Shown piece after piece: positions 42,241 to 51,982 of a stretch of 64,000 nucleotides of DNA; position 1 is the first letter of the stretch, and each line of letters begins with the position of its first letter. The notes beneath the pieces are model-generated. The model did not search any database, was not told the origin of the DNA, and saw only the letters and a list, made by a program, of their open reading frames with translations. This DNA comes from Pseudoalteromonas sp. CO133X. Its GTDB lineage: Bacteria; Pseudomonadota; Gammaproteobacteria; Enterobacterales; Alteromonadaceae. The stretch spans positions 1 through 64,000 of the forward strand of contig SGPE01000028.1 in the NCBI GenBank assembly GCA_004208945.1. The letters are read 5' to 3'. Position numbers and translations under genes: made by a program.

Positions 42241-42385
42241 AACCAATAACACAGCCAAAGACTTCTTTTAGCTGTATTTAGTTGCCCGCATTACCAAAAG
42301 GCAATACTGCTGCAACAGCGCCCGCAAGCCAAAGACCAAATCGGCGCAAAGGAAGAAGTTTAAATGTATAGATGGCTAAATGCAA
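42241..42385 (-). other. Repeat-like segment between nhaC and dapB with an open frame
   Basis: On the minus strand, 42385-42278 is open (35 codons from TTG), and its end encodes RRFGLWLAGAVAAVLPFG. There is no ribosome site. AGCCAAAGAC occurs twice (42253-42262 and 42327-42336) and the segment holds a hairpin (GCATTACC-AAAA-GGCAATAC, with wobbles). Its G+C is higher than the flanks. It may be an interspersed repeat or gene remnant. Confidence 0.35.
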
Positions 42386-42517
42386 AGGCTATCTGTTATT
42401 ATTGTTGTTATTCAATAAAATCTAAAATTAGCTCTGTATTTTTTATAAGCTAACCTGACTATTACATGAGTTTTCGATAAAATCCAGCCAGCTAAGAAGA
42501 ATAGATAAGGTAACTAC

Positions 42518-43315
42518 ATGAACCGCATAGGTGTATTTGGCGCAAACGGCCGCATGGGACTTGCACTTTTAGAAGCTGTCTCAAAAAAAGATGATGCAAC
42601 ATTAACCGGCGCGTACGTGCGTGATAACTCGCCACTTTTAGATATAGCGGTTAATCAATTAAACAGCGCTGCGTCAGCGGATGTATTATTTAGTAAAGAA
42701 ACCGACGTAAAAGATGCTGATGTATTGATTGATTTCACTTTGCCAGCAGGAATGCGCAACCACCTAAAAATAGCAGTCGAAAAAAATATCGCCATGGTCA
42801 TTGGTACCACGGGCCTTAACCAAGATGACATTGATGCGCTTAATGATGCTGCGAAGCACATTCCGATTGTTTTTGCTCGCAACTATAGCGTAGGTGTAAA
42901 TTTACTGCTTAACTTAGTGCAGACTGCGGCTGTGAAGTTTGGCGATGACATGGATATCGAAATATTTGAAGCTCATCATCGTCACAAAATCGATGCGCCA
43001 TCAGGGACTGCGTTGGCAATTGGTGAAGCAATTGCTGAGGCAAAAGGCTGGCAGCATGATGAAGTCGCGCGTTTTGATAGAAGCAAAGACGAACACGCAA
43101 AATCGCAAAATGAAATCGGTTATTCGGTCATGAGGGGCGGAGATATAGTAGGTGAACACACCGCATACTTCGCAACTTCTGGCGAAAGGCTAGAATTAAC
43201 TCATAAAGCAAGTTCAAGAATGACCTTCGCGTTAGGTGCAGTAAGAGCTGCGGGCTGGTTGAAAAATAAACCAGCTGGACTTTATGACATGCAAGATGTG
43301 CTTGACTTGAAGTAG
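42518..43315 (+). CDS. dapB: 4-hydroxy-tetrahydrodipicolinate reductase
   Basis: 265 residues. Reduces the dihydrodipicolinate precursor in lysine and diaminopimelate synthesis. NAD(P) motif GANGRMG at 9-15, GTTGL, the catalytic EAHHRHKIDAPSGTAL, and GEHTAYF are present. AAGG precedes the ATG. It lies before carAB, as in many gammaproteobacteria; the usual dnaKJ neighbours are absent. Confidence 0.96.
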   Translation: MNRIGVFGANGRMGLALLEAVSKKDDATLTGAYVRDNSPLLDIAVNQLNSAASADVLFSKETDVKDADVLIDFTLPAGMRNHLKIAVEKNIAMVIGTTGLNQDDIDALNDAAKHIPIVFARNYSVGVNLLLNLVQTAAVKFGDDMDIEIFEAHHRHKIDAPSGTALAIGEAIAEAKGWQHDEVARFDRSKDEHAKSQNEIGYSVMRGGDIVGEHTAYFATSGERLELTHKASSRMTFALGAVRAAGWLKNKPAGLYDMQDVLDLK

Positions 43316-43445
43316 TTTAGTTTCTTTTTTGGCAGTTTCAGTGAATTTTTAGTTAATAACGCTTATTTTCACTATTTTATTAATTAAGGTTAGATCTAAA
43401 AGCTAATTTACTGTAGAATAGCGCCAATTTGCCAAAAATTCATAA

Positions 43446-43526
43446 ATGCGTGTTTCCAATCGCTTTAAACGGGCAGTAGAGCAAATGACTTTACTCCCGT
43501 TTTTTACTGTTAGGAGGTTAACTTGA
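43446..43526 (+). CDS. Putative carA leader peptide (26 residues)
   Basis: ATG 43446 opens a 26-codon frame ([20 protein letters not shown], then TVRRLT) that runs straight through the terminator hairpin and stops at TGA 43524-43526, overlapping the carA TTG start. Translation across the hairpin would prevent it forming, the logic of pyrBI-type attenuation. There is no convincing Shine-Dalgarno for the ATG, so expression is unproven. Confidence 0.4.
   Translation: MRVSNRFKRAVEQMTLLPFFTVRRLT
43467..43505 (+). terminator. Attenuator-like terminator in the carA leader
   Basis: AAACGGG (43467-43473), bulged C, AGTAGAG, loop CAAATGA, CTTTACT and CCCGTTT, with T at 43500-43505. The 14-bp stem with U tract ends only 7 bp before the carA Shine-Dalgarno. 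Confidence 0.8.
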
Positions 43527-44659
43527 CTAAATCCGCTCTGTTAGTCCTAGAAGACGGCACAGTGTTTCGCGGTACTGCAATCGGCGCTGACGGTATGTCA
43601 GTCGGTGAAGTAGTATTCAATACGTCTATGACTGGTTATCAAGAAATTTTGACTGACCCTTCATACGCGGAACAAATCGTAACTTTGACGTACCCACATA
43701 TCGGTAATACGGGTACTAACAGCGAAGACGAAGAAGCGGGTCAAATCTGGGCTAAAGGCCTAGTGATCCGTGATTTGCCACTGCTAGCAAGTAATTTCCG
43801 TAACGAGCAATCGTTAAGTGATTACTTAAAAGAACGCAATATCTTAGGTATTGCTGACATCGACACTCGTAAATTAACACGTATTTTACGTGATAAAGGC
43901 GCTCAAAATGGTTGTATCATTGCAGGCGACGAGTTAGATGAGAAAAAAGCGCTTGAAGCTGCGCAAGCCTTCCCAGGCTTAAAAGGCATGGATTTAGCAA
44001 AAGTTGTCTCAACCAAGGAAAATTTTGAGTGGCGCGAATCAAGCTGGACGTTAGGTTCAGGCTTTAAAACGCTAGAAGCAGCAGACGAGAAGTTCCACGT
44101 TGTTGCTTATGACTTCGGTGTTAAACGTAATATCTTACGTATGTTAGTTGACCGCGGCTGTAAATTAACCGTTGTTCCTGCACAAACATCTGCAGAAGAC
44201 GTACTGGCATTAAACCCAGACGGTATCTTCTTATCAAATGGCCCTGGTGACCCTGAGCCGTGTACTTACGCGATTGAAGCAATTAAAACTTTCCTAGAAA
44301 CAGACACGCCAATCTTTGGTATTTGTTTAGGTCACCAATTGCTTGCACTTGCTTCAGGTGCACAAACGGTGAAAATGAAGTTTGGTCACCACGGTGGTAA
44401 CCACCCAGTTAAAGACCTTGATCGCAATGTTGTAATGATCACTGCACAAAACCACGGTTTCGCAGCTGATGAAGCAACATTACCAGCGAACTTACGTGCA
44501 ACTCACGTTTCATTATTCGATGGCACGCTACAAGGTATTCACCGCACAGATAAGCCTGCATTTAGCTTCCAAGGTCACCCTGAAGCAAGCCCAGGTCCAC
44601 ATGATGCGGCGCCATTATTTGACCACTTCATCGATTTGATGCAAGCACGTTCTAACTAA
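43523..44659 (+). CDS. carA: Carbamoyl-phosphate synthase small subunit
   Basis: 378 residues. Glutaminase that feeds ammonia to CarB for arginine and pyrimidine synthesis. The class I amidotransferase domain has nucleophile Cys268 (FGICLGHQ) and [10 protein letters not shown]. The start is TTG, preceded by a perfect AGGAGG (43512-43517); E. coli carA also starts with TTG, and the N-terminal residues match ([14 protein letters not shown]). A terminator hairpin and putative leader peptide lie directly upstream, and carB follows after 16 bp. Confidence 0.97.
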   Translation: MTKSALLVLEDGTVFRGTAIGADGMSVGEVVFNTSMTGYQEILTDPSYAEQIVTLTYPHIGNTGTNSEDEEAGQIWAKGLVIRDLPLLASNFRNEQSLSDYLKERNILGIADIDTRKLTRILRDKGAQNGCIIAGDELDEKKALEAAQAFPGLKGMDLAKVVSTKENFEWRESSWTLGSGFKTLEAADEKFHVVAYDFGVKRNILRMLVDRGCKLTVVPAQTSAEDVLALNPDGIFLSNGPGDPEPCTYAIEAIKTFLETDTPIFGICLGHQLLALASGAQTVKMKFGHHGGNHPVKDLDRNVVMITAQNHGFAADEATLPANLRATHVSLFDGTLQGIHRTDKPAFSFQGHPEASPGPHDAAPLFDHFIDLMQARSN

Positions 44660-44675
44660 TTTAACCGGAGTAACA

Positions 44676-47600
44676 ATGCCAAAACGTACCGACATAAAAA
44701 GCATTCTTATCTTAGGCGCAGGCCCGATCGTAATCGGTCAAGCTTGTGAATTTGACTACTCTGGTGCACAAGCGTGTAAAGCACTACGAGAAGAAGGCTT
44801 TCGAGTAATTCTTGTAAACTCGAACCCTGCAACTATCATGACTGACCCTGAAATGGCGGATGCGACGTACATCGAGCCAATTCACTGGGAAGTGGTAGAG
44901 AAAATCATTGAAAAAGAAAAGCCTGATGCAGTACTGCCTACTATGGGTGGTCAAACAGCATTAAACTGTGCGCTTGATTTAGATAAGCACGGCGTACTGG
45001 CAAAACACGGTGTTGAGTTAATCGGTGCAACTGCTGATGCAATCGATAAAGCTGAAAACCGTGAGCGTTTTGACGTAGCAATGAAGAACATTGGCCTTGA
45101 GTGTCCGCGTGCAGAAATCGCTCACTCAATGGAAGAAGCACACGATGTTCTTAGCCGCATCGGTTTCCCATGTATCATTCGTCCATCATTCACTATGGGT
45201 GGTACCGGTGGTGGTGTTGCATACAACCAAGAAGAATTTGATGAAATTTGTGAGCGTGGTTTAGATTTATCACCAACAAATGAACTTTTAATCGATGAAT
45301 CATTAATCGGTTGGAAAGAATACGAAATGGAAGTTGTTCGTGACAAAAACGACAACTGTATCATCGTATGTTCTATCGAAAACTTTGACCCTATGGGTGT
45401 TCATACTGGTGACTCAATCACGGTTGCTCCAGCGCAAACACTAACTGATAAAGAATACCAAATCATGCGTAATGCATCGATGGCGGTACTTCGTGAAATC
45501 GGTGTTGAAACAGGTGGTTCAAACGTACAGTTTGGTGTGAATCCTGTTGATGGCCGTATGGTTATCATCGAGATGAACCCACGTGTATCGCGTTCATCTG
45601 CTCTAGCATCAAAAGCAACGGGTTTCCCAATTGCGAAAATCGCAGCGAAACTAGCTGTAGGTTACACCCTTGATGAGCTACAAAACGATATCACTGGCGG
45701 TAAAACACCAGCGTCTTTCGAGCCGTCAATTGACTATGTTGTTACTAAGATCCCACGTTTTAACTTCGAAAAATTCGCCGGTTCAAACGACCGTCTAACA
45801 ACACAGATGAAATCTGTGGGTGAAGTTATGGCAATTGGTCGTAACCAACAAGAGTCTCTGCATAAAGCATTACGTGGTCTTGAAGTAGGCGCAACGGGCT
45901 TTAACCCAATTGTTGCCCTTGATGATCCGAAAGCAAAAGAAAAAATCATCCGTGAATTACGCGAGCCAGGTGCTGAGCGTATTTGGTACGTTGCTGATGC
46001 AATGCGTCATGGTATGAGCGTAGAAGATGTTTTCGAACTCACTAAGATTGATCCTTGGTACCTAGTGCAAATCGAAGACATCTTAAAAGACGAAGCAACA
46101 ATCAGCGAAGTAGGTATGGCTGGTTTAAATGCTGAGTTCTTACGTAAGCTTAAGCGTAAAGGGTTTGCTGATGCGCGTATCGCTGAAATTGCCGGTGTTT
46201 CTGAAGCAGAAATTCGTAAGAAGCGTCACCAGTTAGATATCGTGCCTGTATATAAGCGCGTTGATACCTGTGCTGCAGAGTTTAGCTCAGACACAGCTTA
46301 CATGTACTCATCTTATGATGAAGAGTGTGAAGCGAATCCATCTGACAAAGATAAAATCATGGTAATCGGTGGTGGTCCTAACCGTATCGGTCAAGGTATC
46401 GAATTCGATTACTGCTGTGTTCACGCAGCACTCGCTTTACGTGAAGACGGCTACGAAACAATCATGGTTAACTGTAACCCTGAAACTGTTTCGACTGACT
46501 ACGACACATCAGATCGCTTATTCTTCGAGCCAATCACGCTAGAAGACGTATTAGAAATCGTACGTGTTGAAAAGCCTAAAGGTGTTATCGTTCAGTACGG
46601 TGGTCAAACGCCACTTAAACTTGCGCGTGCACTAGAAGCGAATGGCGTGCCAGTTATTGGTACTTCTCCAGATGCAATCGACCGTGCTGAAGACCGTGAG
46701 CGTTTCCAACAACTTGTTGAGCGTTTGAACCTTCTGCAACCAGAAAATGCAACAGTGACTTCTTTAGAAGAAGCGGTTGTTAAGTCTGCTGAAATTGGTT
46801 TCCCACTGGTTGTACGTCCTTCGTACGTACTAGGTGGTCGTGCGATGGAAATCGTATACGATGAAGACGACTTACGTCGTTACATGACTGAAGCGGTATC
46901 TGCATCAAATGAAGCGCCAGTACTACTTGACCACTTCTTAGATAACGCAATTGAAGTTGACGTTGACGCTATCTGTGACGGTGAGCAAGTAATCATCGGT
47001 GGTATCATGGAGCACATTGAGCAAGCAGGTGTTCACTCAGGTGACTCAGCGTGTTCATTACCAGCTCACTCACTAACTGCTGAAGTACAAGACGTAATGC
47101 GTAAGCAAGTGACTGATATGGCACTAGAGCTTGGCGTAGTAGGTCTGATGAATACACAGTTTGCTGTGAAAGACGGTAAAGTTTACTTAATCGAAGTAAA
47201 CCCACGTGCAGCACGTACAGTACCGTTTGTTTCTAAAGCAACAGGTATTGCACTTGCAAAAGTTGCTGCACGTTGTATGGCGGGTCAATCACTGGCAAGC
47301 CAAGGTATTACAAAAGAAGTAATTCCTCCTTACTACAGCGTTAAAGAAGTCGTACTTCCTTTTGCTAAGTTCCAAGGTGTTGACCCAATCCGTGGTCCAG
47401 AAATGCGCTCAACGGGTGAGGTGATGGGTGTTGGTGAAACTTTCGCCGAAGCATTCGCCAAAGCACAATTAGGTGCAAGCAACACTTTACCACGCGGTGG
47501 TCGCGCGTTACTATCGGTACGCAACAGTGACAAACCACGTATTGTTGAACTAGCTAAAACCATGACAGCTTTAGGTTTTGAGCTAGATGCAACGGGTGGC

Positions 47601-47894
47601 ACTGCAAAAGCGCTAGAAGAAGCAGGCATTGCAGTTCGTCGCGTGAACAAAGTATACGAAGGTCGTCCTCATATTCTTGATAGAATTAAAAATGGTGAAT
47701 ACAGCTACATTGTAAACACTACTGAAGGTCGCCAAGCGATTGAAGATTCGAAGGTGTTACGTCGTGGTGCGTTACAGCACAAAACTAACTACACAACGAC
47801 ACTGAACGCGGCATTTGCTAACTGTACTGCAAACCAAGCAGACGACCGTAGCAAGGTGACGTCAGTTCAGGAACTACACCAGCGAATGAACTAA
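44676..47894 (+). CDS. carB: Carbamoyl-phosphate synthase large subunit
   Basis: 1072 residues. Two homologous ATP-grasp halves (start [29 protein letters not shown]; second half [19 protein letters not shown] near residue 555), an oligomerisation domain between them, and the C-terminal allosteric domain (from about 935, [18 protein letters not shown]) that binds UMP and ornithine. Length and motifs are typical. Confidence 0.98.
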   Translation: MPKRTDIKSILILGAGPIVIGQACEFDYSGAQACKALREEGFRVILVNSNPATIMTDPEMADATYIEPIHWEVVEKIIEKEKPDAVLPTMGGQTALNCALDLDKHGVLAKHGVELIGATADAIDKAENRERFDVAMKNIGLECPRAEIAHSMEEAHDVLSRIGFPCIIRPSFTMGGTGGGVAYNQEEFDEICERGLDLSPTNELLIDESLIGWKEYEMEVVRDKNDNCIIVCSIENFDPMGVHTGDSITVAPAQTLTDKEYQIMRNASMAVLREIGVETGGSNVQFGVNPVDGRMVIIEMNPRVSRSSALASKATGFPIAKIAAKLAVGYTLDELQNDITGGKTPASFEPSIDYVVTKIPRFNFEKFAGSNDRLTTQMKSVGEVMAIGRNQQESLHKALRGLEVGATGFNPIVALDDPKAKEKIIRELREPGAERIWYVADAMRHGMSVEDVFELTKIDPWYLVQIEDILKDEATISEVGMAGLNAEFLRKLKRKGFADARIAEIAGVSEAEIRKKRHQLDIVPVYKRVDTCAAEFSSDTAYMYSSYDEECEANPSDKDKIMVIGGGPNRIGQGIEFDYCCVHAALALREDGYETIMVNCNPETVSTDYDTSDRLFFEPITLEDVLEIVRVEKPKGVIVQYGGQTPLKLARALEANGVPVIGTSPDAIDRAEDRERFQQLVERLNLLQPENATVTSLEEAVVKSAEIGFPLVVRPSYVLGGRAMEIVYDEDDLRRYMTEAVSASNEAPVLLDHFLDNAIEVDVDAICDGEQVIIGGIMEHIEQAGVHSGDSACSLPAHSLTAEVQDVMRKQVTDMALELGVVGLMNTQFAVKDGKVYLIEVNPRAARTVPFVSKATGIALAKVAARCMAGQSLASQGITKEVIPPYYSVKEVVLPFAKFQGVDPIRGPEMRSTGEVMGVGETFAEAFAKAQLGASNTLPRGGRALLSVRNSDKPRIVELAKTMTALGFELDATGGTAKALEEAGIAVRRVNKVYEGRPHILDRIKNGEYSYIVNTTEGRQAIEDSKVLRRGALQHKTNYTTTLNAAFANCTANQADDRSKVTSVQELHQRMN

Positions 47895-47903
47895 GGAAAT
47901 GTG

Positions 47904-47928
47904 CCAAGGGCGAGGCAATCGCCCTTGG
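47904..47928 (+). other. 10-bp hairpin between carB and greA
   Basis: CCAAGGGCGA, loop GGCAA, TCGCCCTTGG, no U tract. Likely an intercistronic mRNA structure or a weak attenuator ahead of greA, whose ribosome site follows 5-10 bp later. Confidence 0.65.
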
Positions 47929-47945
47929 GATTAAGTGAGAATAAT

Positions 47946-48422
47946 ATGCAATCAATTCCGATGACGGTTCGTGGTGCAGCATTACTGCGCGAAGAACTTA
48001 ACGAATTAAAAACAGTTACCCGTCCAAAAATCGTTGCTGATATCGCTGAAGCACGTGAGCACGGTGATTTGAAAGAAAACGCTGAATACCATGCCGCTCG
48101 TGAGCAACAAGGTTTTTGCGAAGGTCGTATTCAAGAAATTGAAGCAAAGCTTTCAAACGTACAAATCATCGATGTAACTAAGATGCCAAAAACTGGCAAA
48201 GTTATTTTTGGCACAACGGTCACTATCGTTAATGTTGACACTGACGCTGAGGTTAAATACCAAATTGTGGGTGATGATGAAGCAGATATCAAAAACAATC
48301 TGATCTCTGTAAATTCGCCAATCGCGCGTGGTTTAATTGGTAAAGAGGTCGATGATGCCGTTACCATTAAAACGCCAAATGGTGAAGTAGAGTACGAAAT
48401 CATTGAAGTTGAGTATATTTAG
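47946..48422 (+). CDS. greA: Transcription elongation factor GreA
   Basis: 158 residues. Rescues backtracked RNA polymerase by stimulating transcript cleavage. The coiled-coil tip [27 protein letters not shown] carries the conserved acidic residues, and [16 protein letters not shown] [14 protein letters not shown] and [11 protein letters not shown] close the C-terminal domain. I chose ATG 47946 ([11 protein letters not shown] matches E. coli MQAIPMTLRGA); an upstream start at 47901 lies inside the hairpin. Confidence 0.97.
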   Translation: MQSIPMTVRGAALLREELNELKTVTRPKIVADIAEAREHGDLKENAEYHAAREQQGFCEGRIQEIEAKLSNVQIIDVTKMPKTGKVIFGTTVTIVNVDTDAEVKYQIVGDDEADIKNNLISVNSPIARGLIGKEVDDAVTIKTPNGEVEYEIIEVEYI

Positions 48423-48442
48423 TAGCTTAACCAAGCATTGAT

Positions 48443-48473
48443 AAAAACCGCAGTTACATACTGCGGTTTTTTT
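48443..48473 (+). terminator. Terminator after greA
   Basis: AAAAACCGCAGT, loop TACAT, ACTGCGGTTTTTTT. Confidence 0.93.
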
Positions 48474-48541
48474 ATGCCTGTTTACTTCTGGTATGTTATT
48501 CGGTACGTTGGCTGCTTGGTTATTCAAAAGAAGAGGTAATA

Positions 48542-49585
48542 GTGGTGAAAATTCAATATCCTAAAGCGCTATCTTTAGGCGATAGCATCGCCATATGTGC
48601 TTTTTCTTCTGGTGTCGATAAGGCATATCATAAAAGATTAGATGTTGTACTCGAAGGGCTAAGTGCGAAGGGGTTTAATGTTGTTGAAGGAGACTGTTTA
48701 CGTCAACAACACAATAGTGCAAAGGAACGTGCGGCCGAATTGATGCAGTTTTTAACAGATGACTCGATTGCCGCGATTATGCCGCCTTGGGGAGGGGATC
48801 TCACCATGGAGATCTTACCTTTGTTAGATTTTAGTGCTATCAGTAATGCAAAACCTAAATGGTTAGTTGGTTTTTCCGATATCAGTACCTTTGCTTGCGC
48901 ACTCACTACCCGATGTGGCTGGGCTACACTGCATGCTGCGAATTTAATGCAGATTCACCCCGATGATAAAGATCCACACCTAGCGGCTTTATTTACCGCC
49001 ATGGGCCTTGAAGAAAAAGCATCCTTTAAGCAACTTGCTGCGCCGTTTTATCAGCAAGATCAGATTGATTACGCAACTAAACCTGATGCAAAATTCAACT
49101 ACACAGCCGAAAGCCAATGGCGTTGTATTAACTATAAAGATAAGCGACAAATAGAGGTATCAGGTCGTTTGATTGGCGGCTGTATTGACACACTAGGCTT
49201 ATTACTGCCTTCAAATTACTATGCGTTGCATGAATTTAAAAAACAGTATGCACCGGAGGGATTAATTCTTTATTTAGAAAATGCAGAACTGAGTCCGATG
49301 GCGTTAGCAAGGTGTTTATTATCTTTAAAACTTAATGATGTGTTTACTGATGTCAATGCCGTTATATTTGGGCGTAGCCCAGCAATTAACAATGACTGTT
49401 ACTTTGATGAATATCAGGCGATTGAGTTAGCATTTCAAGGCAACTTATTCCCTGTTTTGACCGATGCTGATATTGGTCATGTTGCACCAAACCTTGCATT
49501 GATCAATGGTGCATTCGCCACCATAACCACGGATCTTTGTGAAGGTATGGCGACAAATGTTCAAATAGACACGGTGTTAAGTTAA
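48542..49585 (+). CDS. S66-family peptidase (LD-carboxypeptidase/MccF-like)
   Basis: 347 residues, no signal peptide. The Ser-Glu-His triad of family S66 is visible: Ser112 in VGFSDIST, Glu246 in LILYLENAELSP and His313 in DIGHVAP. The family covers murein tetrapeptide LD-carboxypeptidases and MccF-type enzymes that cleave microcin C-like acyl-adenylates; the length and missing signal peptide leave both open. It starts with GTG (48542 or 48545) after AAGAGG. Confidence 0.88.
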   Translation: MVKIQYPKALSLGDSIAICAFSSGVDKAYHKRLDVVLEGLSAKGFNVVEGDCLRQQHNSAKERAAELMQFLTDDSIAAIMPPWGGDLTMEILPLLDFSAISNAKPKWLVGFSDISTFACALTTRCGWATLHAANLMQIHPDDKDPHLAALFTAMGLEEKASFKQLAAPFYQQDQIDYATKPDAKFNYTAESQWRCINYKDKRQIEVSGRLIGGCIDTLGLLLPSNYYALHEFKKQYAPEGLILYLENAELSPMALARCLLSLKLNDVFTDVNAVIFGRSPAINNDCYFDEYQAIELAFQGNLFPVLTDADIGHVAPNLALINGAFATITTDLCEGMATNVQIDTVLS

Positions 49586-49588
49586 CAC

Positions 49589-50338
49589 TCAAAAGAGTTT
49601 AACTAAATAAACAGTACTCATACCAATGAGTAATGTCACAGAAACACTTAATAAAGTGCCAAGCATGACATACTCTGTGAGTTGTTTTTCTTCGCTCGCT
49701 TTTAAATCTCCAAAGCGAAAGATTGATTTTGCAGCGAGTAGGAATCCTACTCCTGCATATTCACCCATAAGTATAAAGCTTAGCATCAGTCCTCGCTCTA
49801 AAAGCCCTATACTGTGGCCAGCTGCAGGAATGCTGCCAGATGTAGCAAAGCCTTGTGTGATTTTTTCAAGCATCATGCGAATAAATACTGAGCTTGGATT
49901 TAATACGAGTATATAAGCACAGATAACAAAAAGAGTATCTATAGCAATTAGTTTTTGCCAAATAAGCGCATAAAATTCATCATAATCGGTTAACCATACA
50001 GCTAGCATCACCAGCACAATACTATGTGCAAGCTGATCAAGTAGAAATGGAACGACCCCTTTATTGGAATAGGATTTTGCTAAATCAATGAGGAAGTGAC
50101 TAAGCATAATTAGCAGTGTTGCGCAGACAACACGTGCAAGCTCATTCCAGCCATAATTAAACTCCCAAAGAGCTAAAATGATAAACGAAACAATGCCGTG
50201 TGTTAAAACATGCAAATACAACTTTGTTGCGCGAAAGTGTCGGCTGTTTCGGTCATTAACCCAGCTCATTGGCTGTAGATAAAAGTCAGCAACCAAGTGT
50301 GCTAAAAATAGGGCGACAAGTAATAAGGTAAAGCTCAT
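49589..50338 (-). CDS. DUF3307 membrane protein
   Basis: 249 residues with about seven membrane spans. It opens with FLAHLVADFYLQPMSWV, and HVLTHGIVSFI and LSHFLIDLAKSY follow: the conserved His/Asp motifs in the membrane typical of DUF3307. Function unknown. It overlaps the SatD-like gene (ATGA), so the two are made together. This pairing is common across bacteria. Confidence 0.88.
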   Translation of the reverse strand: MSFTLLLVALFLAHLVADFYLQPMSWVNDRNSRHFRATKLYLHVLTHGIVSFIILALWEFNYGWNELARVVCATLLIMLSHFLIDLAKSYSNKGVVPFLLDQLAHSIVLVMLAVWLTDYDEFYALIWQKLIAIDTLFVICAYILVLNPSSVFIRMMLEKITQGFATSGSIPAAGHSIGLLERGLMLSFILMGEYAGVGFLLAAKSIFRFGDLKASEEKQLTEYVMLGTLLSVSVTLLIGMSTVYLVKLF

Positions 50339-50952
50339 GCTATCAATCCTTTGAGTGTTGTATGGCTGTACTTGATAAAACGCTCGACTAATTGGTACTG
50401 AGCAAGGTTTAGTAATTTGGTCACATTTTCTCTGCTTGTATTGAGCTCTTTTGCTAGTTCTGCGTGGCTATTATTGCTTGCTGTAAGGTAATTAAATAAA
50501 GCATTCGCTTGTTTTTGGCTCATCTTCTCTAGCAATACCTCTATTAAGGCAATATTGAGTAAAAATCCTTCATCGAGATGATTATTTTCCACTTTTATTG
50601 TTAACAGCTGATGAGTCATATTATCTAAGCCCTGACCGGATAACGTATACGCACTTCCTGTGGCTGTTTTTATATCGGCGCGAGGATTATCGACTGTGCC
50701 AATGGCCATACTTTGACGTAATTCATAGTTAGCGGCTTTCATTTGTAAATATAAGAGTATCGCTACATGACAGACAGATTCTGGTGTTTGTAGCTGTAAT
50801 TGCAAAGCATCACCACGATAAATGCTAAAACTACTTTCAAAGTGTTGAGTGATAAAACGTAAGCTTTGATCGAGTTGGTATAGCATTGCATCGTATTCTT
50901 GTTGTGGGATTCTTTGTGATTTAATTAAATCCCCAGTGATCACCGCAATCAT
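50335..50952 (-). CDS. SatD-like protein with C-terminal helix-turn-helix
   Basis: 205 residues. The N-terminal part starts MIAVITGDLIKSQRI and has FSIYRGDALQLQL and MAIGTV, typical of the SatD family, whose fold resembles nucleotide cyclase-like domains. The C-terminal 55 residues form a helix-turn-helix (SQKQANALFNYLTASNNSHAELAKELNTSRENVTKLLNLA), so it may bind DNA. Three palindromes lie just before its start and are natural targets for self-regulation. AAAGGA precedes the ATG. Confidence 0.82.
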   Translation of the reverse strand: MIAVITGDLIKSQRIPQQEYDAMLYQLDQSLRFITQHFESSFSIYRGDALQLQLQTPESVCHVAILLYLQMKAANYELRQSMAIGTVDNPRADIKTATGSAYTLSGQGLDNMTHQLLTIKVENNHLDEGFLLNIALIEVLLEKMSQKQANALFNYLTASNNSHAELAKELNTSRENVTKLLNLAQYQLVERFIKYSHTTLKGLIA

Positions 50953-50968
50953 AGCGCATCCTTTTACT

Positions 50969-51042
50969 GTAACTAAAACTAGTTACTTGTTTATATGTAA
51001 CCAAATTTGGTTACTGTTGTTCATGTAACCAATTTAGGTTAC
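50969..51042. promoter_or_regulatory. Three 18-bp palindromic operators, 28-bp period
   Basis: GTAACTAAAACTAGTTAC (50969-50986), GTAACCAAATTTGGTTAC (50997-51014, perfect) and GTAACCAATTTAGGTTAC (51025-51042). Centres are exactly 28 bp apart. They fill the divergent gap between satD-like and NYN genes; TTGAGT, a possible -35 of the NYN gene, starts 3 bp after the third. Confidence 0.85.
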
Positions 51043-51105
51043 TTTTGAGTGAATTACAAGTAAGTCGTGCTACAGTAGCAAGATATAAATTATACAAGGT
51101 GTATT

Positions 51106-51609
51106 ATGCAAACAATTGAAAAGCTGAGAGTTGCTATTTTTGTCGACGTACAGAATATTTACTACACCTGTAAAGAAAGTTATGGAAAAAACTTCGATTA
51201 CAACGCCTTTTGGGCAAAAATGCAGGAGCTGTATACAATTGATAATGCTATTGCCTATGCAATTTATCGTGGCGATGAAAAACAATCACAATTTCAAAAT
51301 ATTTTGCGAGCAATAGGTTTTGAAGTAAAACTTAAGCCGTTTATTCAGCGACGTGATGGCAGTGCAAAAGGCGATTGGGATGTGGGTATTACTATTGATA
51401 TGCTTGAAAATGCACGCAAAGTAGACAAAATGGTGTTGCTGTCTGGCGATGGTGACTTTGCATTGTTATTAGGGCATCTAGCACACAACTATCAAATTCC
51501 TTGTGATGTGTATGGGGCAGAACAATTGACTGCTGATGTACTAAAAAATGCGGCTGAGAATTTTTACTGTATCGACGACGGATTGTTACTTAATAACCGC
51601 AGAGAATAG
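51106..51609 (+). CDS. NYN-domain (DUF88/LabA-like) protein
   Basis: 167 residues. NYN fold of the PIN/FLAP nuclease group: acidic residues FVDVQNIYY near 14-20, GDWDVGITIDML and LLSGDGDFALLLGHL would line a metal-binding RNase site. No extra domain. AAGGTG precedes the ATG. It diverges from satD-like/DUF3307 across the triple operator and so probably belongs to the same regulon. Confidence 0.88.
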   Translation: MQTIEKLRVAIFVDVQNIYYTCKESYGKNFDYNAFWAKMQELYTIDNAIAYAIYRGDEKQSQFQNILRAIGFEVKLKPFIQRRDGSAKGDWDVGITIDMLENARKVDKMVLLSGDGDFALLLGHLAHNYQIPCDVYGAEQLTADVLKNAAENFYCIDDGLLLNNRRE

Positions 51610-51860
51610 CAATAAATATTCCTGTTTAAATAAATTGTTTAACTAAAGTATTATTTCAGCTAAGCTAATATGAGCTAGACTCGTTCATAGTTATAGTAAT
51701 ATGCACTTGAAATGGCTCTTTTAATTCAAATAAACAATGAGAACAAGACATACCAAGTAATTGCTAGGTCTGTTTCAAATTTCTTTTCTGTTAATAAAGC
51801 TTTTTAATTCAACAAATTAGAAATAATTATGAAAGTTATACGAATTTTTATGAAAAATGT
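51610..51860. other. AT-rich gap upstream of the nag operon
   Basis: About 250 bp before the NagR-type site, with no open frame supported by a ribosome site, no hairpin terminator and no RNA gene that I can recognise. Confidence 0.6.
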
Positions 51861-51878
51861 AATGACAACGCTGTCATT
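51836..51878 (+). promoter_or_regulatory. NagR-type operator and promoter of nagK-nagA
   Basis: AATGACAACGCTGTCATT at 51861-51878 is a near-perfect palindrome of the NagR (LacI-family) type known from Shewanella and relatives. A possible promoter, TTATAC (51836-51841) and TGTAAT (51858-51863), is overlapped by it, so binding should repress. Confidence 0.75.
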
Positions 51879-51982
51879 TATTGTGTAACATTAAATCAAC
51901 ATGGGTTGAGATGATTTCGCATTCTGATAAGAAAAAATAGTGCGATTTATACAAAAACTAAACGAAGGTTAGGGGTCGTTAA

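Noticed and set aside
42227..42420. Lysine riboswitch ahead of the NhaC gene
   Set aside because: Lysine-responsive leaders precede some NhaC-type genes, but the conserved L-box core elements are not visible in the leader.
43430..43460. ARG box in the carA leader
   Set aside because: ATTCA and TGCGT are present but in the order of a gap between boxes, and neither outer half-site exists.
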